The translations under genes and the position numbers were made by a program. DNA of 64,000 bases from Lysobacter helvus (GTDB lineage: Bacteria; Pseudomonadota; Gammaproteobacteria; Xanthomonadales; Xanthomonadaceae), in the NCBI RefSeq assembly GCF_018406645.1, contig NZ_AP024546.1, positions 2,728,001-2,792,000 on the forward strand, written 5' to 3'. This document shows, in pieces, positions 16,501 to 25,878 of the stretch; within the stretch, counting starts at the first letter, position 1, and every line of letters begins with the position of its first letter. A model generated the notes under the pieces. The model was given only the letters and a program-made list of their open reading frames with translations, had not been told where the DNA came from and did no database searches.

Positions 16501-17025
16501 ATGCCCAAGTCCGCCACCCTGTTGCTCATCCGCCACGCGGAGAAATCCGGCGATCCCGACGACACCGGGTTGACGCCCGCGGGCGAAGCGCGGGCGCAGG
16601 CTTATGCCGTCTTCTTCCAGCGCATGATGTCCGGAACGTCGCGGCTGCCGCCCCCTGCGTTCCTCATCGCCGCCGCCATCGCGCCCGACAGCCATCGCGC
16701 GCACAGCACGCTCGAACCGCTGGCAGTCGCGCTCGGCATCGAGATCGACGCGCGCGTCGCCGACGGCGATTACCCGACGCTGGCCAGGCGATTGCTCGAG
16801 GATGCGCGTTACGACGGCGCCACGACGCTGGTCTGCTGGACGCACAAGAAGATCCTCGGCCTGGCGAAGGCACTGGGCGCGCCGGATTCGCTGCTGCCGA
16901 AGCAGTGGCCGGATGACACCTTCGGCTGGATGCTGCGGCTGGAGTACGACGCCGCGGGCACGCTGGCGGATGCGACGTTGGCGAGCCAGCGGTTGATGTT
17001 CGGGGATTGCGGGGATGAGCCGTAA
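16501..17025 (+). CDS. Histidine phosphatase family protein
   Basis: A 174-residue protein opening with 'ATLLLIRHAEKSGDPDDTGLT', the RHG/RHAE signature whose histidine is phosphorylated during catalysis. 'DSHRAHSTLEP' and the second histidine in 'TLVCWTHKKI' complete the branch-2 active-site pattern. There is no signal peptide, so it is cytoplasmic. The substrate is unknown. Confidence 0.85.
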   Translation: MPKSATLLLIRHAEKSGDPDDTGLTPAGEARAQAYAVFFQRMMSGTSRLPPPAFLIAAAIAPDSHRAHSTLEPLAVALGIEIDARVADGDYPTLARRLLEDARYDGATTLVCWTHKKILGLAKALGAPDSLLPKQWPDDTFGWMLRLEYDAAGTLADATLASQRLMFGDCGDEP

Positions 17026-17151
17026 GCGGTGTCCAATCGCCTTCGTGCCAACACGCGAGATTGTTCCGCCTGCCTTGACGTTCGCCGCCGATATCCATTG
17101 CCCCGCGCGGGTTGCCACCATCGCGACCCCTTCGTCGGAAATGGAGATCCA

Positions 17152-17967
17152 ATGCACACCAAACTTCTGTCCGCCTGCATCGCCGGGCTGATCCTGCATG
17201 GCCACGCGGCCGCGCGCGATATCAAGACACTGGATGTCGACGGCGAAGTGGTCGTGTCCAATGCCGGCACCGTGGACTCCCATGCAATCCACACACCCTT
17301 GCCGGACGAGATGCACGCGGTCATCAACAAGGCGGTGGCGAGCTGGAAGTTCGAACCGTCGTCGGCGCCGGCCCCGACGCGCAGCAAGATGCGGGTCACG
17401 CTGTCGGCCACGCCGGACGCGGCCCAGCATGTCGTCAAGGTCGAAGACGTCGTGTTCCGCGACGTCGTCGCGGATGCGAGCCGTGCCGCGCCGCGCACCC
17501 CGGCGGAAGTCGAGACCCTCGTGCGGCCGAAGATGCCCGGCTTCCCCGTCGATGGCGTGGTGAACGTCGCCATGCGCGTGGCGCCGGACGGTCGTGTCCT
17601 GGCGGCCGAAGCCATGCAGTGCAGCGTGCACGCGAGCGGCGGCATCGGGCGCGACAAGGCGCGCGCGTGCCGGATCCTGGAGACGCATGGCGTCAATGCC
17701 GTCAAGCAATGGGTGTTGGCGCCGCAGGACCGCACGAGCGAATGGACGGCGATGGTGCCGCTGCATTTCGCCGGCGTGAACAAGACCATCGACGCCACGC
17801 CGGGCCAGTGGCGCAAGGAGTACCGGACCGCGTATCGCGCGCCGGACTGGCATCCGCCAGAGGAGGGGATGCTCCGCCTCGGCGCCGTGGATGCGAGGGG
17901 GAAGTCGGTGATGCCGATCGAGTCGGAACTGCGGATGTTGCACGGGGCGTTGGAGCACACGCTTTAG
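17152..17967 (+). CDS. Secreted protein with TonB-C-like features
   Basis: A 271-residue protein with signal peptide MHTKLLSACIAGLILHGHA and GGAGATCC before the ATG. The segments 'INKAVASWKFEPSSAPAP' and 'NAVKQWVLAPQDR' resemble the helix and strand of TonB-family C-terminal domains seen in many Xanthomonadaceae periplasmic proteins. No proline-rich linker or TM anchor is present, so it is not a classical energy transducer. The assignment is tentative. Confidence 0.7.
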   Translation: MHTKLLSACIAGLILHGHAAARDIKTLDVDGEVVVSNAGTVDSHAIHTPLPDEMHAVINKAVASWKFEPSSAPAPTRSKMRVTLSATPDAAQHVVKVEDVVFRDVVADASRAAPRTPAEVETLVRPKMPGFPVDGVVNVAMRVAPDGRVLAAEAMQCSVHASGGIGRDKARACRILETHGVNAVKQWVLAPQDRTSEWTAMVPLHFAGVNKTIDATPGQWRKEYRTAYRAPDWHPPEEGMLRLGAVDARGKSVMPIESELRMLHGALEHTL

Positions 17968-17982
17968 GAAACGAAGGGGCGG

Positions 17983-18010
17983 GGCGCCTTGGTCTTCGGG
18001 TCAAGGCGCC
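17983..18010. terminator. Stem-loop between convergent genes
   Basis: GGCGCCTTG and CAAGGCGCC form a nine-base stem around a ten-base loop, overlapping the stop of the minus-strand gene. There is no T-tract, so it could act as a terminator or as a 3'-end stabiliser for both convergent transcripts. Confidence 0.5.
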
Positions 18011-18399
18011 TCGTCCGACGTAACCAAATCGGGCCGTACGAGGTTGCGGCGCTTCGACGCCAACCAGAAGAACATCGCCAAGGCGTAGAGATTGACACCA
18101 ATCACGGCGCTCCCGCCCGCGGCAACTGAGAGATGGAAGCCGAGCGTGAAGGACCATTGGAATGCGGGCGATGTGACCTGGAGGATTTGCACCGTATAGA
18201 ACACGCAGCCCAGTGTGATTGCCCAGCGCTGCGATCTCAGTAGGCCAACGCCGGCAACAATCCCGAGCAAAGCAAGCGACAAATTTGGCACGAGGAAGCC
18301 TAGGGACAGGTCATAGGCGGACGCAATCCAGCAAGCCCACGCCGTTCCGAGGCCGCCGTGCAACAACAAGATGCTGGCGATGGCCCGTTGATGTTTCAT
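18001..18399 (-). CDS. Membrane protein at the end of the Rhs operon (candidate immunity protein)
   Basis: A 132-residue protein with about four hydrophobic segments (residues 8-27, 32-52, 60-80 and 92-115) and a charged C-terminus. Its ATG overlaps the previous gene's TGA (ATGA), so it is the third coupled gene of the Rhs operon. Base composition is visibly lower in GC than the surrounding genome. Position and composition suggest an immunity protein for the Rhs tip or co-acquired cargo; no family supports this directly. Confidence 0.65.
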   Translation of the reverse strand: MKHQRAIASILLLHGGLGTAWACWIASAYDLSLGFLVPNLSLALLGIVAGVGLLRSQRWAITLGCVFYTVQILQVTSPAFQWSFTLGFHLSVAAGGSAVIGVNLYALAMFFWLASKRRNLVRPDLVTSDEAP

Positions 18400-18881
18400 G
18401 TCTTGGCGCTTCCCGAATCAATTTCCGACTTGCACTGCGCAGTCGGTGAATCATCCCGCAAATAGACGCCGAGAGAGATCGTCGTTTGCCCACTGCCGCG
18501 GTCCTCGGCATGAAATGTGAGTTGCCATCCATTGCGGCAGTAGTTTGCTTCGTAGACCCCCCATCTGAGCTTGCGCCGATCGGTAAGAAGCCAGCCTTGC
18601 TGCTTCGCCGTAATCAGGAAATCCGCCGTCAATCGCTCCGCGCGTTGTGACGACACGAACTTCTGCCTGATGCCGACTGGGCCGCCGTGATTGACCTGGG
18701 TGCTGGTCCCGACAGGACGCATTTCTGGTGGCACGATCAGATCGCGTTGCACTCGCCGAGCGTTTTCCAGGGCGTCTTGGTTTGCACGATTGATTGCCCA
18801 CTGGGCGAAGGTCGACAACGCTACTGCAGTTGCAAAGAGGGCAAGAGTTCCAAAAGCGAAATTCAGGTGCTGGCGCTTCAT
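18396..18881 (-). CDS. Single-TM anchored protein coupled to Rhs (candidate immunity protein)
   Basis: A 161-residue protein: MKRQHLNFA, one TM segment (about residues 8-26), then a soluble domain with 'SQRAERLTADFLITAKQQGWLL' and two cysteines. Its ATG shares a base with the Rhs stop (TGATG). An ATG nine bases upstream is possible. Topology puts the domain in the periplasm. The gene has low GC like the Rhs tip. Location immediately after an Rhs C-terminus is where cognate immunity genes are normally found. Confidence 0.7.
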   Translation of the reverse strand: MKRQHLNFAFGTLALFATAVALSTFAQWAINRANQDALENARRVQRDLIVPPEMRPVGTSTQVNHGGPVGIRQKFVSSQRAERLTADFLITAKQQGWLLTDRRKLRWGVYEANYCRNGWQLTFHAEDRGSGQTTISLGVYLRDDSPTAQCKSEIDSGSAKT

Positions 18882-21800
18882 CACCACCATCCACCAAAGA
18901 TCTTTCCGGCGCTCCCGGAGTACGAGTGTTCGGTCATGATGCCCGGCGTGCCGAATCCAACATTGGTCGCCGATCCAGCGTCGTTCCACGATCGACTCAC
19001 TTCGATCCCGAATGCGGTGCCGACGGTTGTGACTCTGCCCATGATGAACTTGTCAACATCGTCGCCGTCTGGACAGCCGTCGAGGAAGCCTGCGGTGAGA
19101 GAAGCGCCGCCGCCCTTGAACCAACGTGCAGGGTTGTGCGAGTTGACCAACCCTCCACCACCAGAGAAGAGCGTCCCATTCTTCGTCACGGTGTAGTGCA
19201 GAACAGTGACGCCGAGGTTGATCTGGAGTGTGAAATAGTCCGGCAGTCTCCTGATTCCGCCTTCCCACAGAGTGCGAGATCCTCCGTTGTTGAAGGATCC
19301 CACTCCCTCCAGTCCCAATGGGTCGATGTATGAAGCCGGGTTGGCGTTCGCATAGCCAAACGTATTTATTCCTCCTGCCAAGCCGATAGGATCTATTTGC
19401 AAATACCGACCACTCCGCTGCTCATAGTCGCGATTGACGTTATGAAACAGCCCCGATTCCGCATCCCAGTATTGCCCCGGGAATCCAATGTTCAATCCGC
19501 CAAAGGTGTCGAACTGCACGAACCGCTTGAACGCATAGTTGCTCGCGCGCCACACCGTGGCCTTCGCCGCATTCGTCACGACCTCCGGCCGTCCCAGATG
19601 GTCGTTATGCACCGCATGCAACTGGTTGTTGCGCACCAGGCCGATCAGTTCGTTGCCTAGCCAGATGTAATTCGTCCATTTGCCATCCTCACCGACCTCC
19701 GCAAGCAATCGATGCCCCTCGCTGACGAACCGTCGCCCGCCAGTCGCAGCCGACCACTTCCCGACACGTTGGTCGAGGGCATTGATCTCGTATCGGGTTT
19801 CGACGCCGGCGCGGGTATGCGCCGCAATCCGGTTGAACGTGTCGTAGGCGAGCGCGTGCATGACGCCATCGCTGCCGGAATACGCGGTGGTGTTGCCGAC
19901 GGCGTTGGTCATCCAGGTGTCGTTGAAATGTCCGCTGCGCGCGCGCAGGCGGTTGCTGGCGGGATCGACGTCGTACGTGGTCGGCGTGCCGCTGTCGTGA
20001 TGGCCAATGCGATTGCCCACGGTGTCGTACGCGTAGCCGGACGCGTAGCCGGAGCCGCTGATCGCTGTCAGCCGATCCAGCGCGTCGTAGCCGTAGTCCT
20101 GTGTCAGGTTGGCGTCCAGGCCGTTGGTGATGCGCGTGATTTGGTCGATCGCGTTGTGCTGGTACGTCAGGCTCTGCTTGACGCTGGCCGCGTCCTTCGC
20201 GCTGATCGCGGTGACGCGGCCGTCGAGGTCGTACGTGTAGCTGCGCGTGATGCCATTGCCATAGGTCCAGCCGGTGGCGGCGCCAAAGGGTTGGTACTGG
20301 ATGCCCGTGGCGACCGGAACTTCGCCGGCGCCGAAGCTCGCGTAAACCCCGGTCAGTGCGCCATTCGCGTAGACATGGCGGACCTTCATCCCACTCGGAT
20401 ACTCGATGCCGGTGACGCGGCCCATGCCGTCGACGGCGTACCCGGTCTGGTCCAGCGCGCCGTACACGGACTCGCGTTTGGACAATGGGTCGCCCAAGGG
20501 CGTGTAGGCGTAGTGCGCCGAGTTGGTGCTGATCCACGCGTCGCCTTGCCTGGCTGCAACATCCGTCCCGCACAGGCGTCCCTTGCCGCCGTCGCACCAG
20601 TCATAGGAGTACGTGCGCCCGCGCTGGGCGTTCCCGGTCCATGTCGGCCGGCCCGCCCCGTCGTAGACATGGAGCAGGACGGTGCCGTCGGCGCGTGTCA
20701 GTTGCGTGCGCAAACCCGCGTCGTTGTACTGCATCGTCGTGGTGCCGCTGTCCGGGCTGTATTGCGCCCACAGTTGCCCGAAGCCGTCGTACACGTACGC
20801 GGTGGCATTGCCGCGCGGATCGATCACGCGCGTGAGGCGGTCGCCGGCGTCATGCGTGAACAGCGTGCGGGCGCCGGCGGCGTCGATATGCTCGACGACT
20901 CGGCCCAGGGCGTCGTAGCGATTCGTCGTGGTGCGGCCCGCGGCGTCGGTGACGGTGGTCGGTTGGCCGACGTCGTCATACGTCGTGACGACGCGCTGGC
21001 CGGCGTTGCCATGCGCGACACGCACGCGGCCGAGTTCGTCGTACTCGGTGGCGGCGCTGCGCGTGATGGCGTCGACGCCCGCGATGCGCCGCCCGCTCTG
21101 CGCGAGGACCACCTGGCTGTTGGCGTTGTACGTGAAGCGCTGGAAATCGATGTCGGGCGGCGGGGCGGGCTGGACGACAATGGACGCAGTCGGCGTCTGC
21201 GCCCCGAACCACGCGACCCCGTCGCGCACCATGCGCCATTGGAACGCATACGTGCCGGGCGTCGATGGCGCGGTGATCGGGTACACGAAATGCACGGTGC
21301 TGCCGGGCGAGACCGATCCCGGGACGGCGACACGATGCAACCCCCACGTCATGTTGTCGCCGGGGTTCTGCGATCCGAGCCGATCGTTCTTTGCTGGCGC
21401 CCACGCGGCATTGCCCGTGTTCCTGACCTGCACGGTGACGTTGGTGGTCGTGCCCGCGATCATCGTGGCCGGCACCTGCTGCGAGACGACTACCGCGTCC
21501 AGGATCACGTGCGGCACGCCGAAGTGGCCGGAGTTCGCAAGCAAGGCATTGGGCGCCCCGTTGAGGGCGATGCCGTGGACAAAGATGGCCTTCCCGCCAT
21601 GCGCCTGGCGGAAGTCCTCGAACAGCGGGATGGCATAGCGATGCCACGTGCCGCTGGTGCCACAGGATTGCGAGACAGCGGCTTCGCTGTAGAGATTGGC
21701 CTTCACCGCGACCACGAACTGGCCGATGCCCGCCGGCCCGCCGATGTACAGGTGCACGTCCATCGACGCATTGATGCCGGGCGTGCACGCCCATCCGTGC

Positions 21801-23932
21801 AGTTCGGCGTTGGCGCCCGTCATCCACACGCCGTCGATGGTGCCCTGGACCGCGGCCACGCCGGGCCGGTCTTCGTAGTCGCACTTGTGGCAGGCGTACG
21901 CGCGGAACGGGGGCGGCTCGTGGAAGTAGCCTTCGCCGGGATCGCCTTCTTCGAGGAACGACGCGCCGTCTCCCAGCGAAAACACGCCCACGGCCATCGG
22001 CGCGGGCGCCGCCTTTTCGCGCGTCACTTCGACGAGGCGGCTGACACCGTCGTACGCGTATACCGTGCGCACGCCATCCGGCGTGGTGAGCGAGGCGAGG
22101 TTGCCGCGGTTGTCCCACGCCTGCGTGGTGGTGGCGGCGATGCCGTTGACCCAGCGCGTCAGGGTCAGCAGGCGACCGCGCGCATCGTAGGTGCGATCGA
22201 TGATGCCGCCGTTGGGGTTGGTTTCGCGGCCGGGCTGTCCGAGGACGTTGTGGTTGGCGTAGGTGGTCGCGTGGCCCAGCTCGTTGGCGATGCTCACCAC
22301 GTTGCCGAACGCATCCGCCTTGGTCACCACGGCATCGCCCGTCCCCGGGAGCGGGCCATCCACCGTCACCGAGGCCACCATGCCGTCGGGATGGAACGTG
22401 TAGCGGTACTCCGTGGCGCGCATCTGGCCCGTCACGCCGTGCGGGCTCAGGTTCGTCGTTGCGATGCGATCGAGCAGGCCATCGTTGCGATAGCTGTAAT
22501 CCAGCTGCACGACGCCGGTGACCGACTGTCGCGTGGTGCGGCCGTTGGCATCCCACGCATACGTCGTCTCGCGTGCGTCGGGTGTGCCCGCGGCTTCGAC
22601 CTTGCGCAACAACAGCCCGGAAGGCGCGTGGTCGAAGTCGATGAGGTTGCCCGCGAAATCCGCCACCAGGTCCTCGTGTCCGTTTTCGTCATACGTCACT
22701 TCGCGATAGGCCGCCGGACACGAGGCCGACGCATGCCCCGTCGCGGACTGCAGCTTGCCGGTCTTGTAGATCGACGTGGTGCGCTTGCCGAGCGGATTGG
22801 TGTGCTCCACGCGCAACGTGCCATCGGCCTGGTCCGTGTATGCGAACGTGTGCCGGTCGGCGCCGCCCGCGTGTTCGGTCAACGTTGCGCGACCATTGGC
22901 GTCGTACGCGAACGTGGAATAGCGCACGCCATTGAGACTCTTGCCCAGCAGCATCGCGTCGCGCAGCGGATAGTGGTACGTGATCGTGGTGCCGGGGGTG
23001 CCCGGCTGCACCACGGACTGCAAGCGCTCATATGCGTCGTACGCGTAGGTGAACGCATTGCCGCCCGGATCCACCACGCGCGTCATCTGCGGCCCGATGG
23101 GCGTGTCGGTCCAGGTGAACTGGATCGCGCGACCGGACGTGTGCGTCACGCGCTCCAGCAACGGTGTCCAATGCATGGCGTGCGTGCGGTACTGGAATGC
23201 CAGGCCGACGCCGCGCGGGTTCTTCTGGCTGGTGATGCGTCGGTGCGCGCCATAGGTCTCGACGGTGTTGTCCGGCGCGTACAGGACGTGGCCGCCTGCG
23301 CCGTCTGCGACGATGCGGCTGCGACCGTCAGGCCGGTCTTCCCACCACGCCACCGAGGGCGTCGTCCGGTACACGTAGCGCAACTGCGCACCGCTGGGGC
23401 GATGCGCAACGATGGACTGTCCGTCGGCATGCACTTCGAGCCGCAGGTCGAAATTGGTGAGCCACCGGCTACCGAAGATGAAGCCGGCGGAGGCGTGCTG
23501 GTTCCAGGTGCGGGTGAGGTGCAGCGGCATCTCGCCCGCGCTGGTGAAGTCGGTTTCGGCCTCGATCTTGTTGCCCGTGGACGGGAAGATCGGATTGCCT
23601 TTCGCTTCGCCGCAGGAATCGGCAGGCGCACCGCCATTGCCTTCCGTGCCGTGGCCGCCGATGTCGGCCGCGTCGGGCGCGAGCGTCGAGGTCTGCCGGT
23701 TGAGCAGCTCCCACAAGTAACGATTGAAGCCGTCCGGGTAGAGCGGGGTGGGCGGGATGCCGACGACGGTGACGCGATCGATGACCGGCGTAGGGGGCGG
23801 CGGCGGGGTGACCTGCACGCACACCTGCTGCCCATCCTTGTCGGTCTTGCACTCCGTGCCCGACTTGAGCGCGTGCGCGATACCGGGCGCCAGCAGGACT
23901 GCGGCGGCCAAACTCCAGCGGGCGAGCGCCAT
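18881..23932 (-). CDS. Secreted Rhs/YD-repeat protein with Ig-like insert and variable C-terminal tip
   Basis: A 1683-residue protein. A signal peptide (residues 1-21) and a proline-rich linker lead to a DUF6531-like start at about 110-150 ('GNPIFPSTGNKIEAETDF'). YD repeats follow to about 645, then a non-YD insert (about 645-925) with a CHKC pair, a 'GWACTPGINASMDVHLYIGG' domain and an NBR1-type Ig-like domain ('TVQVRNTGNAAWAP'). YD repeats resume to about 1500, followed by the Rhs core end 'GRYLQIDPIGLAGGINTFGY...DPLGL' (about 1505-1541). The last ~140 residues form a distinct tip with lower GC and no recognised toxin motif. Rhs shells usually encapsulate a C-terminal toxin. There is no PAAR domain and no type VI context here, so Sec export is likely. 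Confidence 0.9.
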   Translation of the reverse strand: MALARWSLAAAVLLAPGIAHALKSGTECKTDKDGQQVCVQVTPPPPPTPVIDRVTVVGIPPTPLYPDGFNRYLWELLNRQTSTLAPDAADIGGHGTEGNGGAPADSCGEAKGNPIFPSTGNKIEAETDFTSAGEMPLHLTRTWNQHASAGFIFGSRWLTNFDLRLEVHADGQSIVAHRPSGAQLRYVYRTTPSVAWWEDRPDGRSRIVADGAGGHVLYAPDNTVETYGAHRRITSQKNPRGVGLAFQYRTHAMHWTPLLERVTHTSGRAIQFTWTDTPIGPQMTRVVDPGGNAFTYAYDAYERLQSVVQPGTPGTTITYHYPLRDAMLLGKSLNGVRYSTFAYDANGRATLTEHAGGADRHTFAYTDQADGTLRVEHTNPLGKRTTSIYKTGKLQSATGHASASCPAAYREVTYDENGHEDLVADFAGNLIDFDHAPSGLLLRKVEAAGTPDARETTYAWDANGRTTRQSVTGVVQLDYSYRNDGLLDRIATTNLSPHGVTGQMRATEYRYTFHPDGMVASVTVDGPLPGTGDAVVTKADAFGNVVSIANELGHATTYANHNVLGQPGRETNPNGGIIDRTYDARGRLLTLTRWVNGIAATTTQAWDNRGNLASLTTPDGVRTVYAYDGVSRLVEVTREKAAPAPMAVGVFSLGDGASFLEEGDPGEGYFHEPPPFRAYACHKCDYEDRPGVAAVQGTIDGVWMTGANAELHGWACTPGINASMDVHLYIGGPAGIGQFVVAVKANLYSEAAVSQSCGTSGTWHRYAIPLFEDFRQAHGGKAIFVHGIALNGAPNALLANSGHFGVPHVILDAVVVSQQVPATMIAGTTTNVTVQVRNTGNAAWAPAKNDRLGSQNPGDNMTWGLHRVAVPGSVSPGSTVHFVYPITAPSTPGTYAFQWRMVRDGVAWFGAQTPTASIVVQPAPPPDIDFQRFTYNANSQVVLAQSGRRIAGVDAITRSAATEYDELGRVRVAHGNAGQRVVTTYDDVGQPTTVTDAAGRTTTNRYDALGRVVEHIDAAGARTLFTHDAGDRLTRVIDPRGNATAYVYDGFGQLWAQYSPDSGTTTMQYNDAGLRTQLTRADGTVLLHVYDGAGRPTWTGNAQRGRTYSYDWCDGGKGRLCGTDVAARQGDAWISTNSAHYAYTPLGDPLSKRESVYGALDQTGYAVDGMGRVTGIEYPSGMKVRHVYANGALTGVYASFGAGEVPVATGIQYQPFGAATGWTYGNGITRSYTYDLDGRVTAISAKDAASVKQSLTYQHNAIDQITRITNGLDANLTQDYGYDALDRLTAISGSGYASGYAYDTVGNRIGHHDSGTPTTYDVDPASNRLRARSGHFNDTWMTNAVGNTTAYSGSDGVMHALAYDTFNRIAAHTRAGVETRYEINALDQRVGKWSAATGGRRFVSEGHRLLAEVGEDGKWTNYIWLGNELIGLVRNNQLHAVHNDHLGRPEVVTNAAKATVWRASNYAFKRFVQFDTFGGLNIGFPGQYWDAESGLFHNVNRDYEQRSGRYLQIDPIGLAGGINTFGYANANPASYIDPLGLEGVGSFNNGGSRTLWEGGIRRLPDYFTLQINLGVTVLHYTVTKNGTLFSGGGGLVNSHNPARWFKGGGASLTAGFLDGCPDGDDVDKFIMGRVTTVGTAFGIEVSRSWNDAGSATNVGFGTPGIMTEHSYSGSAGKIFGGWW

Positions 23933-24112
23933 GCGCCATCTCCAGGTTGAATGGAGGTAGCGTCGTGTTCCCGTGCGGGACGAAGATAGTCAGCGGCGTC
24001 TGCGATCTGGACGGAAACCGCTCCCGTCTATTGCGGGCATCTGGCCAGCCTTCACGCATTCCCAACGGCGCTCGATTACGGTGCCGCTGCATGGGGGCCA
24101 TGGAGCGCGGGA

Positions 24113-24685
24113 ATGATGACGGGTCGTCTCTTCGCAGCAACGTGCTTGCTGTTGGCCTTCGGCGCGTGCCGCGCTGAAGGATCCCTTGTCAAATCGGAAT
24201 CCGAAGGCGCGTGGCTTTCAAAAAGCGAGACCTCGGATTCGTGGCACTTCCTGTACTACGGCGCCGACGGCCGTGGTGCGGCGGCGTTCTACGACCGGTC
24301 CCGTGGGTCGGGATTTTGCTTCCGGCACGCTGCCGAAACAAATGGCGTCATGTCGGCAAACCTGACGGGATCGCAGTTCCACCGCGCCACTGTTTTCTTC
24401 GGCGGCTTCAAGTTGTCCGACGGAACGCCGGGACTGCTGACCGGCACCATCTTCCTGTTCTCACAGGAAGGGACGCAGGAGAAACTGTTCAACACGATGT
24501 TCCTGCGGTTGTATCCAGTCGCCGACGCCAGCCAACTCCCGTCGCCGGCGAAACAATTGATGGTGCGATGCGGGCTCAGCGCTTCCCGCCCGCCTGCACG
24601 CGCGGAAAAAAGCGCAGCACGAACGACAGGTACACCAGCCACAACGCGAACCACGCCGCCGCGACCACCAGCAATCGGATCGTGA
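24113..24685 (+). CDS. Probable lipoprotein
   Basis: A 190-residue frame with signal peptide 'MMTGRLFAATCLLLAFGAC', a lipobox AFGAC. The mature domain to about residue 155 is well formed ('DSWHFLYYGADGRGAAAFYDR', 'ATVFFGGFKLSDG'). The last ~35 residues are antisense to the convergent membrane-protein gene and are Pro/Thr-rich, so an original stop near 24580 may have been lost. Unknown family. Confidence 0.65.
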   Translation: MMTGRLFAATCLLLAFGACRAEGSLVKSESEGAWLSKSETSDSWHFLYYGADGRGAAAFYDRSRGSGFCFRHAAETNGVMSANLTGSQFHRATVFFGGFKLSDGTPGLLTGTIFLFSQEGTQEKLFNTMFLRLYPVADASQLPSPAKQLMVRCGLSASRPPARAEKSAARTTGTPATTRTTPPRPPAIGS

Positions 24686-25004
24686 AGAGGATCAGGCTCG
24701 GCGTCAGGAACAACAGGATGCAGCCGAGCAGCCAGGCGCGATCGCCGCGGCGCGCGTACCGGGCGCGTTCCGCATCCTCGATGCGGCCGCCCAGCGAGGC
24801 GGCGTAGTAGTAGAAGGACGAGAACGCGAACGAGAACGTCGCCACGCCCATCACGATCAGGCTGATCTGGTACGACCACGCGTCGATCTGTCCGCTCGCG
24901 AACTTCGGATACAGGAAGAACAGCAGGAACGTGAAGATCGCGATGCTGGACGCCGCGAGCTGGTACGACCGGTTGACGTTGGCGGCGGCAAGTTCGTCGG
25001 TCAT
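24576..25004 (-). CDS. Membrane protein, four predicted TM segments
   Basis: A 142-residue protein starting MTDELAAANVNRSYQLAAS, with GGAG ten bases upstream. Hydrophobic segments lie near residues 16-33, 45-70, 90-105 and 108-130, with a charged loop 'RIEDAERARYARRGDR' in between. It ends in basic residues (GGKR). No family is recognised. It overlaps the preceding lipoprotein gene tail-to-tail by 110 bases. Confidence 0.7.
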   Translation of the reverse strand: MTDELAAANVNRSYQLAASSIAIFTFLLFFLYPKFASGQIDAWSYQISLIVMGVATFSFAFSSFYYYAASLGGRIEDAERARYARRGDRAWLLGCILLFLTPSLILFTIRLLVVAAAWFALWLVYLSFVLRFFPRVQAGGKR

Positions 25005-25119
25005 GGGGTGTCGCTCCTTTGCATCGACGGGAATCGCAGGGCCGCGGAGGCCGCGCGCAAAGGAGGTTACTCCCCTGCATAATCGAACCCTTGACGGCAG
25101 TGGGGACTCCCGGAAGGCC

Positions 25120-25362
25120 ATGTCCACGAGCGAGCGGGACAACTGGGGAAGCTGGTGCAAGTTCCTGCTGGGGAGCGTCATGGCGTCGACCGGCGCCGCC
25201 AACCTTTATCGCTACTTCGCAACGGGTCGTGTCCATCATCATCCTTCGCGCCTGGTCCCCCTGGACCTTGCCGGGCCGGACGCAGCGCTGTACTACAGCC
25301 TGTATTGCCTGGCAGGCGCGTTCCTGCTGGCGGCCGGGATCCGCGGCCTGACGGCGAAGTGA
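25120..25362 (+). CDS. Small membrane protein
   Basis: An 80-residue protein starting MSTSERDNWGSWCKF, with hydrophobic segments at about residues 15-30 and 58-75 and a histidine-rich turn (RVHHHP) between them. It lies 37 bases before the DoxX-like gene on the same strand and is probably cotranscribed with it. Confidence 0.6.
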   Translation: MSTSERDNWGSWCKFLLGSVMASTGAANLYRYFATGRVHHHPSRLVPLDLAGPDAALYYSLYCLAGAFLLAAGIRGLTAK

Positions 25363-25399
25363 GCAAGTGAGCGCATTGACTGCAGCCCCGGGGGAAACG

Positions 25400-25837
25400 A
25401 TGAAGCCGAACATCCAGCTTGTCCGCCGTGGCCACGTCGCCATCGACCTCGTAAAGCTGGTCGTCTGCGCGATCATCTTCACCCACGGCATCCACCGGTA
25501 TCTCTACGGCGAGATCGCGCCCCTCGGCGACGCGCTCGCATCGTTCGGCTTCCCGTTTCCGCAGGCGCAGGCGCAGCTCGTCAACCTGGCCGAAACCGCG
25601 GGCGTCGCGCTGATCGCGTTGGGGGTTTTCGTCCGCACGCTGTGCGCCGTGCTCATCGTCATCTTCGCCACCGGGATCGCGCTGATCCATTGGCAGCTCG
25701 GCTTCTTCATCATCGGACCGGGCGAGGGCGGATGGGAATTCAGCGCGTTGCTGATCGCCTGCTTCACCGCGGTGGCGCTGGACTATTGGCCGAGTCGCGA
25801 TGGCGCAATGCATGTCGAAGCTTCGCAACGCCGGTGA
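25400..25837 (+). CDS. DoxX-family membrane protein
   Basis: A 145-residue protein with four TM segments. It shows the DoxX pattern: 'VRRGHVAIDLVKLVVCAIIFTHGIHR', then a loop 'GDALASFGFPFPQ', then 'VNLAETAGVALIALGVF' and 'GWEFSALLIACFTAVAL'. GGGGGAAA precedes the ATG; a start at 25367 is possible but less supported. DoxX proteins are linked to quinone or thiol redox balance; the specific role is unknown. Confidence 0.8.
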   Translation: MKPNIQLVRRGHVAIDLVKLVVCAIIFTHGIHRYLYGEIAPLGDALASFGFPFPQAQAQLVNLAETAGVALIALGVFVRTLCAVLIVIFATGIALIHWQLGFFIIGPGEGGWEFSALLIACFTAVALDYWPSRDGAMHVEASQRR

Positions 25838-25878
25838 CATGCGCGCTTCGTTGAGGCTCCCGGATCAGTCGATCGCAG

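Noticed and set aside
19712-23950. A 1412-codon open frame on the plus strand opposite the Rhs gene
   Set aside because: It is the shadow of the GC-rich minus-strand Rhs gene. Its composition (Arg/Val/Ala/His-rich, no domain) is that of an antisense frame, and the minus strand has clear Rhs motifs.
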